Shown here piece by piece: positions 7,631 through 15,996 of a stretch of 36,781 nucleotides of DNA. The stretch comes from Holophagales bacterium (lineage in GTDB: Bacteria > Acidobacteriota > Thermoanaerobaculia > Multivoradales > Multivoraceae). Made by a program: the position numbers and the translations under genes. The stretch spans positions 4,353 through 41,133 of the forward strand of contig VXUF01000025.1 in assembly GCA_009837085.1 (NCBI GenBank). Direction: 5' to 3'. How positions within the stretch are numbered: the first letter of the stretch is position 1; the number at the start of each line of letters is the position of its first letter. Under the pieces are notes generated by a model. It had not been told where the DNA came from and searched no databases. It saw nothing but the letters and a program-made list of their open reading frames with translations.

Positions 7631-9340
7631 CTACGTCGAGGGCCGGCGCCGGGTTTCGAGCAACCAGCGCCGGAGGGCCAGCGCTTCAGGCACCTTGAGC
7701 GCGTTCGCGGCAACCAGATAGGTGAGGGCGAAGCCGACGACCGGGAGGACGCCGGCTATCCAGGGCGGACCCGGCACGAGGGTTTGCGTCGCCGCCCAGG
7801 GAGCGAGGCAGAGCATCGCGAGGGGCAGATGCCGCCCCCATGCTCGCCACGGCCTCACTGGAGCACTCCGGCGCCGCAAGCCGCCAAGCAGCAGAGCCAG
7901 CTCGAACCAGCTGCCGACCGCGGAGCCCAGAGCCAGCCCTACGGCGCCCAGACGCAGGCCATCCGGCGCCTCCGCGACCCCGGGCCCCAGCCAGCCGGGC
8001 AACCGCAGGTCCGCCACCGCGACGCGATCGAAGATCGTCATCAGCCCTGCGCCGAGTCCGGCCGCGATCACAAGGCGCACCAGGACGATCCGGGCGGGAC
8101 TCCGGGTGTCGCCGAACGAGAAGAACACGCTCTGCAGCAACCGCGACGTACTCGACGCCAGCAGGCCCAACGAGTACGCAGCCAGCACCAGGAACACGAG
8201 CCAGTTGTCGTCGAGATCGAAGGAACCGCGTCGATACACGGCGCCGACGATTCCCATTCCCAGCGCCAGGTAGCCAACCAGCGTCGGCGAGACGAGGAAG
8301 GACATCGCCGCCGCGGCCCGTTCAGCACGGTCCGCCGCCACTTTCGACCGCTCCTCCTCGTCCCCGTCGAGCCGCGCCAATTCCGGCAGCTCCGCCGCCG
8401 CCACCGAAACGCCGAACAGCGAGATGGGTAGCAGGTACAGCCGCTGGCCCCAGTTCAGGACGGCAACCGCTCCCTCGGCCAGGAGGGAGGCCAGAAGGCC
8501 GTCGACATAGCCCCCGAGCTGACCCGCACCTCGGCCAGCGATCGCGGGCCAGAGCCGGCTGAGCGTCCTCCGCAGGCCCGGCGCCCGCAGGTTGAACGAT
8601 GGCCGCAGCCCATCGGTCGCGCGCAACACCGACGGCAACTGCACGGCAAACTGCAACAGGCCGCCAAGCAAGCCGCCCCAACAGGCGGCCAGCGCCAGCT
8701 CCTCCACGCGGTCCGCTTCACCGCCGGTCACCCGCGCGGCGACGAACAACACCACGGCGATCACGCTGGCGTTCCAGAAGCACGGCGCGATGTACGGGAG
8801 CAGGAAACGACGGTGGCTGTTGAGGATGCCGAGACACCACGCGGAGAGCGTGATCGCAGCCACCATCGGGAAGCTGATTCGAACCGCGCGCGTGGTCAGC
8901 GCCAGACGGTCGACGACCGCTTCCCCGGCTGCAATGGCCTCGGCATCACCAGCGAAGCCGGCAAAGAACAGCCTGACCAGCCATGGGGCCAGAAGTACGC
9001 CGAGAAGGCTGAGGGCCGCCATGACGGCAAACAGCAGTCCGAAGACGGCCCCCGCCAGCGCGCCCGCATCGCGTCGCCGGCCCTCACTCAGCAACCGGCT
9101 GTAGACCGGGATGAACGACGCGGAGAGCGCCTGGTCTCCAAGCAGGTTCTGGAGCGCGTTGGGTGCGCGGAACGCGGCGGAGACGACGTCCGCCAGAGCG
9201 CTGGCGCCGGCGAGACTCGCGATCACGGCCTCCCGGACCAGCCCAAGCACACGGCTGGCCAACATGCCGATCCCGACACGCGCCGCACCGCCTGCGGCCC
9301 GCCGCGAGCTGTCTCTTCCGGCGGACTCCGCCAGGGTCAA
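7631..9340 (-). CDS. murJ: Lipid II flippase MurJ (MviN family)
   Basis: 569 residues, with the 13-14 membrane helices of the MOP-superfamily flippase that moves lipid II across the inner membrane for peptidoglycan synthesis. The N-terminal family signature is clear: MLASRVLGLVREAVIASLAG, then AFRAPNALQNLLGDQALSAS and FIPVYSRLL. The best start is TTG 9340, which overlaps the TGA of the PilZ-AMIN gene (TTGA, 9337-9340). The next in-frame ATG would cut into the first conserved helix. The TTG start and overlap suggest that its translation depends on the upstream gene. The C-terminus ends in an Arg-rich tail. Sitting next to a c-di-GMP/AMIN envelope protein fits a cell-wall role for both. Confidence 0.95.
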   Translation of the reverse strand: MTLAESAGRDSSRRAAGGAARVGIGMLASRVLGLVREAVIASLAGASALADVVSAAFRAPNALQNLLGDQALSASFIPVYSRLLSEGRRRDAGALAGAVFGLLFAVMAALSLLGVLLAPWLVRLFFAGFAGDAEAIAAGEAVVDRLALTTRAVRISFPMVAAITLSAWCLGILNSHRRFLLPYIAPCFWNASVIAVVLFVAARVTGGEADRVEELALAACWGGLLGGLLQFAVQLPSVLRATDGLRPSFNLRAPGLRRTLSRLWPAIAGRGAGQLGGYVDGLLASLLAEGAVAVLNWGQRLYLLPISLFGVSVAAAELPELARLDGDEEERSKVAADRAERAAAAMSFLVSPTLVGYLALGMGIVGAVYRRGSFDLDDNWLVFLVLAAYSLGLLASSTSRLLQSVFFSFGDTRSPARIVLVRLVIAAGLGAGLMTIFDRVAVADLRLPGWLGPGVAEAPDGLRLGAVGLALGSAVGSWFELALLLGGLRRRSAPVRPWRAWGRHLPLAMLCLAPWAATQTLVPGPPWIAGVLPVVGFALTYLVAANALKVPEALALRRWLLETRRRPST

Positions 9341-10791
9341 TCCGAGAGGTTGACGACGACCCGGTCGCCGCGCCGCTCGACCGTCGCCACAATGTCGGGC
9401 GCAGCGAGATCGAGCACCACGTGCAGGTTCCGGGTCGCTCCCCTTCCATGAACGCCGGTGCGTACGCCACGCAACCGGGGTGCGGCCACCGTGCTTGCGT
9501 TGTAGTCGCGCTGCACGCCGATCAGCCGCACGAGCAGCCGCGGCGGCGCTTCAAGCAGCATCACATGGTGGCGCTCGAAGGGAGCGTTGCCCGTGATCTC
9601 GACCAGCGTCCGGCCATCCTGCACCGAGGCGCTGATGGCACGAAGCGCGGTTGCGTTGACAGGCGACGCGCTCGGCACCGGACCGGACCGTGGAGGCGCC
9701 GGAGGGCGCGGCCGCGCGACCGGCTCGGAAGGCGGGGTTACCGGCTCCGGAGATGAGGCAGCCGGATCCGGAGATGGGGCTGCCGGCTCCGGAGATGGGG
9801 TTGTCGCCTCGGAAGACGGGGCCGGCGACTCCGGATCGGGAACGTCGGCAGCGACCGGATCCGGCGCGGCCGCGGGCGAAGGCCGGGTGGCGGCGGGAAG
9901 ATCCACGGGCCGCGCTGGTTCCGCGACCGGGGTCGCCACCTCGAAGCTCTGCGCTACGGGGGCCGGCTCCTCTTCGCCGCCGTTTCCACCGATGCCGACG
10001 AGCCGCATCAGCGGTCCGCGCAGGATGACCAGCAGAATGCCGACCAGGATGACCCCCGCCACCGTCGGCCAAACCCAGGAAGGCCTCTCGGACTCGTGGT
10101 TCATCCAGTCCTCCTGGTCGCCCGCGAGGTCGCCGAACAGCTCGGCGCGGGTATCACCGACTTCGCCCCCCCCGGTCGTCCCATCTCCCAGGGATTCGAC
10201 CTCCGGAGACGGAGGTTCGTCCGAAGGAGGCTCCTCCGCGGCTTCCCCGAGATCGACCGGCTCTGCCGGCTCGACGTCGCCCTCGACCGCGGTCGGCTCC
10301 GGCTCTCCCACTCCCACACCGGCCTCGTCCGGCGTGTCGTCGACCGTCTCGACCGCCTCTGCCTCGGCGTCGTCCACTTCGGCTGGCGCCGGCAGCGGCG
10401 CCTCCGCGGCGGCGCCCGAACCGGCCGCCTCGTCCGGCGGTTCGGCGAACAGCATCGCCAGCCGTTCTTCGCCCGGCGGCTCGACGCGCGTGAACTGCAT
10501 GCCCATTCCCGTCGGCTGATCGGCGCCGCCCGGCGCCTCCCGCACCCAGACGACCGCGGCCTCACCCTGGACGGTGTCGGGCCCGTCCCCCGACCCCAGT
10601 TCGAGCACGAACGCTGCGCCGGTGCCCACGGGGCGGACATCCGAGGTCGCCACGAACATGCCGCCGATCGCGATGTCGCGGGTCCGGGCGACGAGGTCCG
10701 CATTCTCGCCGGACACCGACAGGCGCACCGGCACTTCCCGCAGCAGGCGACGGGACTCGCGGAAGCGGAAACTCTGACTAGCCGGGGACAT
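9337..10791 (-). CDS. PilZ domain - transmembrane - AMIN-like domain envelope protein
   Basis: 484 residues from ATG 10791, with an AAGGAG motif about 12 bases upstream. Residues about 8-115 look like a PilZ domain: R14-x-x-x-R18 in ESRRLLREV, then TRDIAIGGMF, which matches the (D/N)xSxxG motif except that Ala replaces Ser. An acidic, disordered linker (116-235) leads to one membrane helix (239-258). A Pro/Ser/Glu-rich stretch with heptapeptide repeats follows (about 260-375). The C-terminal domain (381-484) has the AMIN beta pattern (TLVEITGNAPFERHHV, LVRLIG, LHVVLDLAAP, VVVNLSD). AMIN domains place proteins at peptidoglycan or secretins. The layout suggests a cytoplasmic c-di-GMP sensor joined through the membrane to a periplasmic wall-binding domain. 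Binding of c-di-GMP is inferred, not shown. Confidence 0.85.
   Translation of the reverse strand: MSPASQSFRFRESRRLLREVPVRLSVSGENADLVARTRDIAIGGMFVATSDVRPVGTGAAFVLELGSGDGPDTVQGEAAVVWVREAPGGADQPTGMGMQFTRVEPPGEERLAMLFAEPPDEAAGSGAAAEAPLPAPAEVDDAEAEAVETVDDTPDEAGVGVGEPEPTAVEGDVEPAEPVDLGEAAEEPPSDEPPSPEVESLGDGTTGGGEVGDTRAELFGDLAGDQEDWMNHESERPSWVWPTVAGVILVGILLVILRGPLMRLVGIGGNGGEEEPAPVAQSFEVATPVAEPARPVDLPAATRPSPAAAPDPVAADVPDPESPAPSSEATTPSPEPAAPSPDPAASSPEPVTPPSEPVARPRPPAPPRSGPVPSASPVNATALRAISASVQDGRTLVEITGNAPFERHHVMLLEAPPRLLVRLIGVQRDYNASTVAAPRLRGVRTGVHGRGATRNLHVVLDLAAPDIVATVERRGDRVVVNLSD
9720..9824 (-). repeat. Five degenerate 21-bp tandem repeats coding for Pro-Ser-Glu heptapeptides
   Basis: Units begin at about 9720, 9741, 9762, 9783 and 9804. 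The middle three are nearly identical (core CCGGCTCCGGAGATGGGG), while the outer two have drifted. On the minus strand they encode seven-residue units such as TTPSPEP, AAPSPDP and AASSPEP in the periplasmic linker of the PilZ-AMIN protein. The number of units may vary between strains by slippage. Confidence 0.8.
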
Positions 10792-10853
10792 GGATGCTAA
10801 GCGCTCCTTCGCAAACGGCGCCGCAATAGTAACCCTTCAGGCCGCCGCAACCC

Positions 10854-12206
10854 TCAAGAAGCCTGGGTCCCCTTGCGCGCCACCAGCAGGGCCATCTCCA
10901 GAGCCTGCTCGTAGTTCAGCCGTGGATCGACCTGGGAGCGGTAGGCCCGGCGCAGTCCCCGCTCGTCGAGGCCGCGCGCGCCGCCCGTGCACTCGGTCAC
11001 GTCCTCGCCGGTGAGTTCGAAGTGGACGCCGCCCAGGATCGTGCCGTGGTCGGCGTGGAGGTCGAACGCCTGCTCCAGCTCCGACAGGATGGCGTTGAAG
11101 TCCCTCGTCTTCATGCCTTCGGACGTGCTCTTCGTGTTCCCGTGCATCGGGTCGCAGATCCAGAGCACCGGCTTGCCGGTGGCCGAGACCGCCTCGATGA
11201 TCGGCGACAACTCCTGCGCCACTTTCTCGGCGCCGCAGCGGTGAATCAGCGTGAGCCGTCCCTCCTCGCCGTCGGGATTCAGCACGTCGACCAGGTTCGC
11301 CACGTCCGTGGGGTCCATGCCCGTCCCCACCTTGACGCCCAGGGGGTTTCGAATGCCTCGGGCGTACTCGATGTGGGCCGAGCCCGGAAACGCGGTCCGC
11401 AGCCCGATCCAGGGCAGGTGGGTCGACAGGTTGTACCAACCCTCCCGCCGCGGCACCGTCCGGGTCTGCGCCTGCTCGTAGACGAGGTGCAGGGCTTCGT
11501 GGCTGGCGTAGAAGTCGACGCGATCGATCTGGCCGACCTCGACGCCCGCGAGGGTTTCCATGAACTTCAGCGAATCGGCAATCGACTCCACTCGGCGCTG
11601 GTACTCGGCCGCGTTCTGCGAGTGGTCCACGAAGTCGAGGTTCCAGTACTCCGGGTGGTGCAGGTCCGCGAAACCGCCGTCGATCAAGCCCCGGATGAAG
11701 TTCAGAGTCAGCGCCGAGCGGTGGTAGCCGCGGAGGAGGTTGAGCGGGTCGGGCTCGCGCGCGGCCGCGTTGAAGTCGAGCGAGTTGACCAGGTCGCCCC
11801 GGTACGACGGCAGGGTTTCGCCACTTCGGGTCTCGGTATCGGACGACCGCGGCTTGGCGTACTGACCCGCGAAGCGGCCGACGCGGATCACCCGCTTCTT
11901 CAGACTGTGGGTCAGGACCAGGCTCATCTGCAGCAGGATCTTGAGCTTCGCCGTGATCGAGTCTGACGTGCACTCGGCGAAGCTCTCCGCGCAGTCCCCG
12001 CCCTGGAGGACGAAGCGCTCACCGCGCGCCGCGGAGGCCAACTGCCCCTTCAGCGTCTCGACCTCCCAGGAGGTCACGAGCGGCGGCAGCGCGGCGAGCC
12101 TGGTGGCCGCCGCCTGAAGCGCCTCCTGGTCGGCATAGGTCGGCTGCTGGCGCACGTCGGCGCTCTGCCAGGACGTCGGGTTCCAGTTGTCCACTGCGTT
12201 GCTCAT
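10854..12206 (-). CDS. Type II 3-deoxy-7-phosphoheptulonate synthase (DAHP synthase)
   Basis: 450 residues; catalyses the first step of the shikimate pathway, joining phosphoenolpyruvate and erythrose 4-phosphate. This is the plant/actinobacterial type II family, not AroF/G/H of E. coli. Visible family motifs are LVTSWEVETLKGQLA, FVLQGGDCAESF, RVGRFAGQYAKPRS, NPLGVKVGTGMDP, LTLIHRCGAEKV, CDPMHGNT and GGVHFELTGEDVTEC. Cys76 of the GGDC motif (family metal ligand) and the Arg/Lys substrate residues are all kept. I chose ATG 12206; a TTG five codons upstream has no better ribosome-binding site. It lies 30 bases after the queuosine transporter gene and 62 bases before the PilZ gene. A link to that transporter is not obvious. 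Confidence 0.96.
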   Translation of the reverse strand: MSNAVDNWNPTSWQSADVRQQPTYADQEALQAAATRLAALPPLVTSWEVETLKGQLASAARGERFVLQGGDCAESFAECTSDSITAKLKILLQMSLVLTHSLKKRVIRVGRFAGQYAKPRSSDTETRSGETLPSYRGDLVNSLDFNAAAREPDPLNLLRGYHRSALTLNFIRGLIDGGFADLHHPEYWNLDFVDHSQNAAEYQRRVESIADSLKFMETLAGVEVGQIDRVDFYASHEALHLVYEQAQTRTVPRREGWYNLSTHLPWIGLRTAFPGSAHIEYARGIRNPLGVKVGTGMDPTDVANLVDVLNPDGEEGRLTLIHRCGAEKVAQELSPIIEAVSATGKPVLWICDPMHGNTKSTSEGMKTRDFNAILSELEQAFDLHADHGTILGGVHFELTGEDVTECTGGARGLDERGLRRAYRSQVDPRLNYEQALEMALLVARKGTQAS

Positions 12207-12236
12207 CGCTCCACCGCTCAAGAAGGGCCGTGAATC

Positions 12237-13010
12237 CTACTCTTCCTCTATCTGGAGATACCGGCGCAACCAGCGCGTGCCCATGTAGAAGGGCAGCGTA
12301 TCCACCGCGGCCGCCGCGAACTTGAACACGTAGGCCGTACCGATGAAGACCCACAACTGCGGCCAGATCGGTTCCCCGCTCTCGACGGGAATCGCTCCCG
12401 CGGCGAAGTGCGTGATCGTGATGACTGAGAACGAATCGACGAACTGGCTGACCACCGTCGATCCGTTGTTGCGCAGCCACAGGTGCCGTCCCTTCGTCAG
12501 CCGCTTCCAGAAGTGGAACACCCAGACATCGCAGAGTTGGGCGCTCAGGTAGGCGATCATCGACGCCGCGATCACGCCCAGCGTCATCGTGCGGATCTCG
12601 AAGAAGATCGGCAGCCGGCCATCCGGACCAGGCACCGGCGCGTCGAACCCCGGCAACGCACCGCCCAGCCACAGGATGACCGCGAGCCAGATGTTGACGA
12701 GGAAGCCGACCCAGACCAGGAAGTTCGCGCGCTTGCGGCCGTAGATCTCGGAGATGAAGTCCGTGCACAGAAAGGTCAGGGGATAAGGGAGCACGCCGAT
12801 CGCCAGCGGCATCGGCACGCGCATCCCGAAGATGGTGAAGCTCAGGTCCAGGAACCGCGTCACGCCCAGGATGTTCAGCATCGTCATTGAGCCCAGGAAC
12901 AGCCCGGCCAGGATGAGGAAGACCCGTTCGCGGCGCGCGTGCAGCGCGCTCGCCTCGATCGGATGCAGGTCGGATGAGTGCGCTTCCGCCGGAGTCGCTG
13001 TCGCCGTCAC
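12237..13010 (-). CDS. Queuosine precursor transporter (YhhQ/DUF165 family)
   Basis: 257 residues with about six membrane helices. The family takes up queuine or preQ0/preQ1 for tRNA queuosine modification. The diagnostic stretch is visible: LPYPLTFLCTDFISEIYGRK, then LSAQLCDVWVFHFWKR and NNGSTVVSQFVDSFSVITI, with a final aromatic-rich helix and KFAAAAVDTLPFY. The start is GTG 13010, which overlaps the TGA of the TerB-like gene (GTGA, 13007-13010) and has AGGAGG about 10 bases upstream. A longer N-terminus would only translate the TerB gene in another frame. No other queuosine gene is in the window, which would suit a salvage lifestyle, but that is inference. Confidence 0.93.
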   Translation of the reverse strand: MTATATPAEAHSSDLHPIEASALHARRERVFLILAGLFLGSMTMLNILGVTRFLDLSFTIFGMRVPMPLAIGVLPYPLTFLCTDFISEIYGRKRANFLVWVGFLVNIWLAVILWLGGALPGFDAPVPGPDGRLPIFFEIRTMTLGVIAASMIAYLSAQLCDVWVFHFWKRLTKGRHLWLRNNGSTVVSQFVDSFSVITITHFAAGAIPVESGEPIWPQLWVFIGTAYVFKFAAAAVDTLPFYMGTRWLRRYLQIEEE

Positions 13011-13474
13011 TGCCCGCCGCCCTCCTGAAGGCGGTTTCGCGCCCGCTGTTTGGCGGCGATGAAATCGCCGTGCGGAAGGTGTAGAAGCCTCGCGATCTTC
13101 CGGATCAGAAACTCCTCCTGCGCTTCGAGCACGCGGTCGGCGAACGCCACCCGCCACAGTTCCTCGATGAGCCGGCCCTTGCGGGCGTTGTCGAAGGACT
13201 CGTGAATCAGACGGGTGAACTCGTACAGGCAAACGGAGCCCTCGGTTTCCGACTCCGCCAACTCCACCAACTCGTTGGTCTGCCCCTCGGAGAGCCCGAG
13301 GTGGCGTCTGACACCGGCCAGCACGGCCTCCTTCTCCTCCTCGGCGGCATCGAAGTCGGCACGCATCACTTCGACCATCAGCGCCGCCGCCGCGAGCCGC
13401 AGACGAGCGTCCGGATCGTCCGACCGCTCGGGGTCGATCCGTTCACCGAAGAAGCTGCGAATCCGGTCGAGCAT
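13007..13474 (-). CDS. TerB-like (tellurite resistance B family) helical protein
   Basis: 155 residues from ATG 13474. An all-helical, acidic protein with the TerB-like pattern. RLAAAALMVEVMRADFDAAE has the Asp/Glu-rich metal-binding type turn, and EEKEAVLAGVRRHLGLSE follows. A second half repeats the layout with ELWRVAFADRVLEAQEEFLI and RKIARLLHLPHGDFIAAK. Proteins of this kind are common, cytoplasmic and often of unknown role; tellurite resistance should not be assumed. The gene starts 8 bases after the acyl-CoA dehydrogenase-like gene and overlaps the queuosine transporter gene by four bases, so all three are probably on one transcript. Confidence 0.85.
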   Translation of the reverse strand: MLDRIRSFFGERIDPERSDDPDARLRLAAAALMVEVMRADFDAAEEEKEAVLAGVRRHLGLSEGQTNELVELAESETEGSVCLYEFTRLIHESFDNARKGRLIEELWRVAFADRVLEAQEEFLIRKIARLLHLPHGDFIAAKQRARNRLQEGGGQ

Positions 13475-13482
13475 CGCCGGGC

Positions 13483-14505
13483 TCAGGTCAACGACGCGGC
13501 GAGTCGCGCCCAGGCGCCCTGCCGCCGGAGTTCCTTGGCGCGCGCGGCGACCCCGGCGCCACCGGCGGCGCGCCGCCAGGCCGCGGCCGCGGCCTCGTCC
13601 ACCAGTGCCCAGTGCTCCGCGTGGTCGGCCCGGACCCGGGCGGTCGCCCGGGACAGGGCCTCGACTCCCAGGTGCGCGGCGGGCTCGTCCAGCGGGCCGA
13701 AGGCCAGCGCGCCGGCGGCAACGAGAAGCAGCAGCAGATCCTCGACCGCGGCCTCGGGCCATCCCGACCGCCGCGCCAGCGCCAGGTTGTACGCGGTCGT
13801 CGCGGCACCGATGTACAGGTCTTCGATCGTCCGGAACGGCTTGATCGCATCCACGTAGCCGTCGCCATCCATCACTTCGCCGGCGGCAACCGGCACTTCC
13901 GCCAGATCGACCACAGCGTGACGCACTTCGGGATTGGACGGCTTCCGGTCGCCCCCTCCGGTGGGAGAGGTGACTGCCATCGGGGCGATACTGATCCCGC
14001 GCCGGTCGCTCGGCACGCACACGGCCCGCAAGCGATTGCGGTCGCCGTCACGGCCCAGGGAGGCGATGACCAGCAGCGCGGCCGCGGAGGGCGCCAGCGT
14101 GGCCCATCGCTTCTGGCCGTCGAGTCGGAATCCGCCATCGGGCGCCTTCCTGAGCGAGGCGTGGACAGCGCGCGGATGCGCTCCGCCCTCCTCGCTGGCA
14201 CAGAAGGCGACGATGCCGCCCTCAGGGACCAGATCCTGACCGCCGCGTTCCCAGGCCAGTCGCCTCACCGCCGCCTGATGCCCCGCCACCATCGCCCAGG
14301 CCGGACGATCGGCGACGAAACCTCCGAGCAGAGCGTGGGCAAAGTGATCGCGGCCGGAAGGGTCGGCGCCGCCGCGCGACCGCGCCTGCCACGGAGCCAG
14401 CACCTCCTCGCGAAAGGACCGGTACCAGCCGGCCGGATCGTCGCCCGCGGCAAGCGGCGCGGGCTCGGCGGCGAGCAGATGACTCAGCACCGGGTCGAGA
14501 GTCAC
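13483..14505 (-). CDS. Divergent, short acyl-CoA dehydrogenase-like protein
   Basis: 340 residues from GTG 14505 (VTLDPVLSHLL), with a GGGGGCGGG stretch just upstream. The centre matches the acyl-CoA dehydrogenase beta domain: IVAFCASEEGGAHPRAVHASL, then FRLDGQKRWATLAP and later VDLAEVPVAAGEVM. The usual family length is about 380 residues or more. Here the C-terminal helical domain is short and ends in ARLAASLT. I cannot find the common C-terminal motif around the catalytic Glu or the FAD-binding YEGT-like motif. It may be an ACAD relative with a changed reaction or no dehydrogenase activity. It is the first gene of the long minus-strand run and diverges from the aminotransferase gene with a 65-base gap, in which no clear promoter is visible. 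Confidence 0.72.
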   Translation of the reverse strand: MTLDPVLSHLLAAEPAPLAAGDDPAGWYRSFREEVLAPWQARSRGGADPSGRDHFAHALLGGFVADRPAWAMVAGHQAAVRRLAWERGGQDLVPEGGIVAFCASEEGGAHPRAVHASLRKAPDGGFRLDGQKRWATLAPSAAALLVIASLGRDGDRNRLRAVCVPSDRRGISIAPMAVTSPTGGGDRKPSNPEVRHAVVDLAEVPVAAGEVMDGDGYVDAIKPFRTIEDLYIGAATTAYNLALARRSGWPEAAVEDLLLLLVAAGALAFGPLDEPAAHLGVEALSRATARVRADHAEHWALVDEAAAAAWRRAAGGAGVAARAKELRRQGAWARLAASLT

Positions 14506-14570
14506 GGACCCGCCCCCGAAACGACCCCTCGCGACACCGGGCGCACTCGAATAAGCTCCATCGGCCGAAG

Positions 14571-15881
14571 ATGATAGAGGAAGTGACACCGACCGCCACC
14601 GGCACCGTTGCCGGCCCCGAGACTCCCGGCTTTCGCCGGGTGCCGCGGACCGGCGTGATCTACGTGATGCACCGCGCGGCGGCCGCCGGCCACGGCAGCG
14701 ACGGCCGCACCTGGTACAACCTCGGCCAGGGATCCCCCGAGGTCGGTCCGCTGCAGGGCGCGCCGCCCCGCCGCGACGAACTCCACATCGACCCGCGGCG
14801 CCAGACCTACGCGCCGGTCGACGGCATCGACGAGCTGCGCGAGCGTGTCGCCGATCTCTACAACTTCCTGTACCGCCGCGACAAGCGCTCACAGTACACG
14901 CGGGAGAACGTGAGCATCGCGCCCGGAGGCCGCCCGGCGATGACCCGCATCGCCGCCGCGATGGGCGAGATGAACCTCGGGCACTTCATTCCGGACTACA
15001 CCGCCTACGAGGAGCTCCTGACCGCCTTCAAGGGCTTCATTCCGATCCCCATCCTGCTCGACGCGGCCCACGGCTACCGCGCCTCGCGGCGGCTGCTCGA
15101 GAAGGAGATCGTCGGCCGCGGCCTCTCCGCGCTCTGGTGCAGCAATCCCTGCAATCCGACGGGTCAACTGGTCGAGGGCGATCTCCTGGCCGAGTGGGTC
15201 GGCGTCGCCCGCGACAACGCCTGCACCTTCATCCTCGACGAGTTCTACTCGCACTACATCTACACGCCGGCGCCCGACTCCTGCACTCAGATCGCCGACA
15301 CCGCGAGGATGGTCTCGGCGGCCGCGCACGTCGACGACGTGAACCGGGATCCCGTGATCCTGGTCGACGGACTGACGAAGAACTGGCGCTATCCGGGCTG
15401 GCGAGTGTCCTGGATCGTCGGTCCCGTGAGCGTGATCGACCGGGTGACCAGCGCGGGCTCCTTCCTGGACGGAGGCGGCAACCACCCCTTCCAGGAAGCC
15501 GCCGTGCCGTTGCTCGAACCGGAGCTCGTGCTGCAGGAGACGCGGGCGATCCAGACCGAATTCACGAGCAAGCGCAGGTTCCTCGTCGACCGGCTGCGGG
15601 CTTTGGGCATCGAGGTCGAGCACGAGCCCAGCGGCGCCTTCTACGTCTGGGGCAATCTCGCCGATCTGCCGGCGCCGCTGAACGACGGCATCGAGTTCTT
15701 CAAGGCGCTGCTCCAGGTCCAGGTCATCACGGTTCCGGGCGTCTTCTTCGACGTGAATCCGGGGCAGCGGCGACGCAACGCGCGCTACCACAGCTACTGC
15801 CGGCTCAGCTTCGGTCCGTCGATGGAGACCCTGGAACGCGGCATGGACCGGATCGAGAAGCTGATCCGCTCGCACTCGTAG
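14571..15881 (+). CDS. PLP-dependent aminotransferase, class I/II
   Basis: 436 residues from ATG 14571. A fold-type I aminotransferase: the substrate/PLP loop SNPCNPTGQ (Asn195), Asp223 in FILDEFY (pyridine nitrogen partner) and the Schiff-base Lys270 in DGLTKNWRYPGWRVSW. A late Arg in YHSYCRLSFGPS probably binds the carboxylate. The protein ends in a normal C-terminal small domain, so it looks complete. The N-terminal segment has a family-like NLGQGSPEVGPL. The amino donor and product are not clear from sequence; histidinol-phosphate or aromatic aminotransferase-like roles are both possible. It is a single gene between a divergent ACAD-like gene and the convergent trpS. Confidence 0.9.
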   Translation: MIEEVTPTATGTVAGPETPGFRRVPRTGVIYVMHRAAAAGHGSDGRTWYNLGQGSPEVGPLQGAPPRRDELHIDPRRQTYAPVDGIDELRERVADLYNFLYRRDKRSQYTRENVSIAPGGRPAMTRIAAAMGEMNLGHFIPDYTAYEELLTAFKGFIPIPILLDAAHGYRASRRLLEKEIVGRGLSALWCSNPCNPTGQLVEGDLLAEWVGVARDNACTFILDEFYSHYIYTPAPDSCTQIADTARMVSAAAHVDDVNRDPVILVDGLTKNWRYPGWRVSWIVGPVSVIDRVTSAGSFLDGGGNHPFQEAAVPLLEPELVLQETRAIQTEFTSKRRFLVDRLRALGIEVEHEPSGAFYVWGNLADLPAPLNDGIEFFKALLQVQVITVPGVFFDVNPGQRRRNARYHSYCRLSFGPSMETLERGMDRIEKLIRSHS

Positions 15882-15906
15882 GAGTCGGCGGGACAGAACT
15901 GGGTGC

Positions 15907-15975
15907 GCCGGCGTCCTCGCCGGCATGTAGCCGCGGGTCTTCTGACCCGCGGAAGTCACGCGCCGCGAAGCGGCG
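15907..15975. repeat. Array of three tandem short hairpins between convergent genes
   Basis: Three perfect inverted repeats stand in a row. GCCGGCG/CGCCGGC is at 15907-15913 and 15918-15924 with a 4-base loop. CCGCGGGTC/GACCCGCGG is at 15931-15939 and 15944-15952 with a 4-base loop. CGCCGC/GCGGCG is at 15961-15966 and 15970-15975 with a 3-base loop. They lie between the aminotransferase stop (15881) and the trpS stop (15997), so they may end transcription from both sides. There are no T-runs. The compact palindromic build also fits a dispersed REP-like element. Confidence 0.65.
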
Positions 15976-15996
15976 ACCACTCTGCCGCGCTGGCTC

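Noticed and set aside
13011..13232. A longer N-terminus for the queuosine transporter
   Set aside because: It would translate the TerB-like gene in another frame; the GTG overlapping TGA with AGGAGG upstream is the better start.
14506..14892. A longer N-terminus for the ACAD-like protein
   Set aside because: The extension is Arg-rich shadow sequence opposite the start of the aminotransferase gene and shows no domain.
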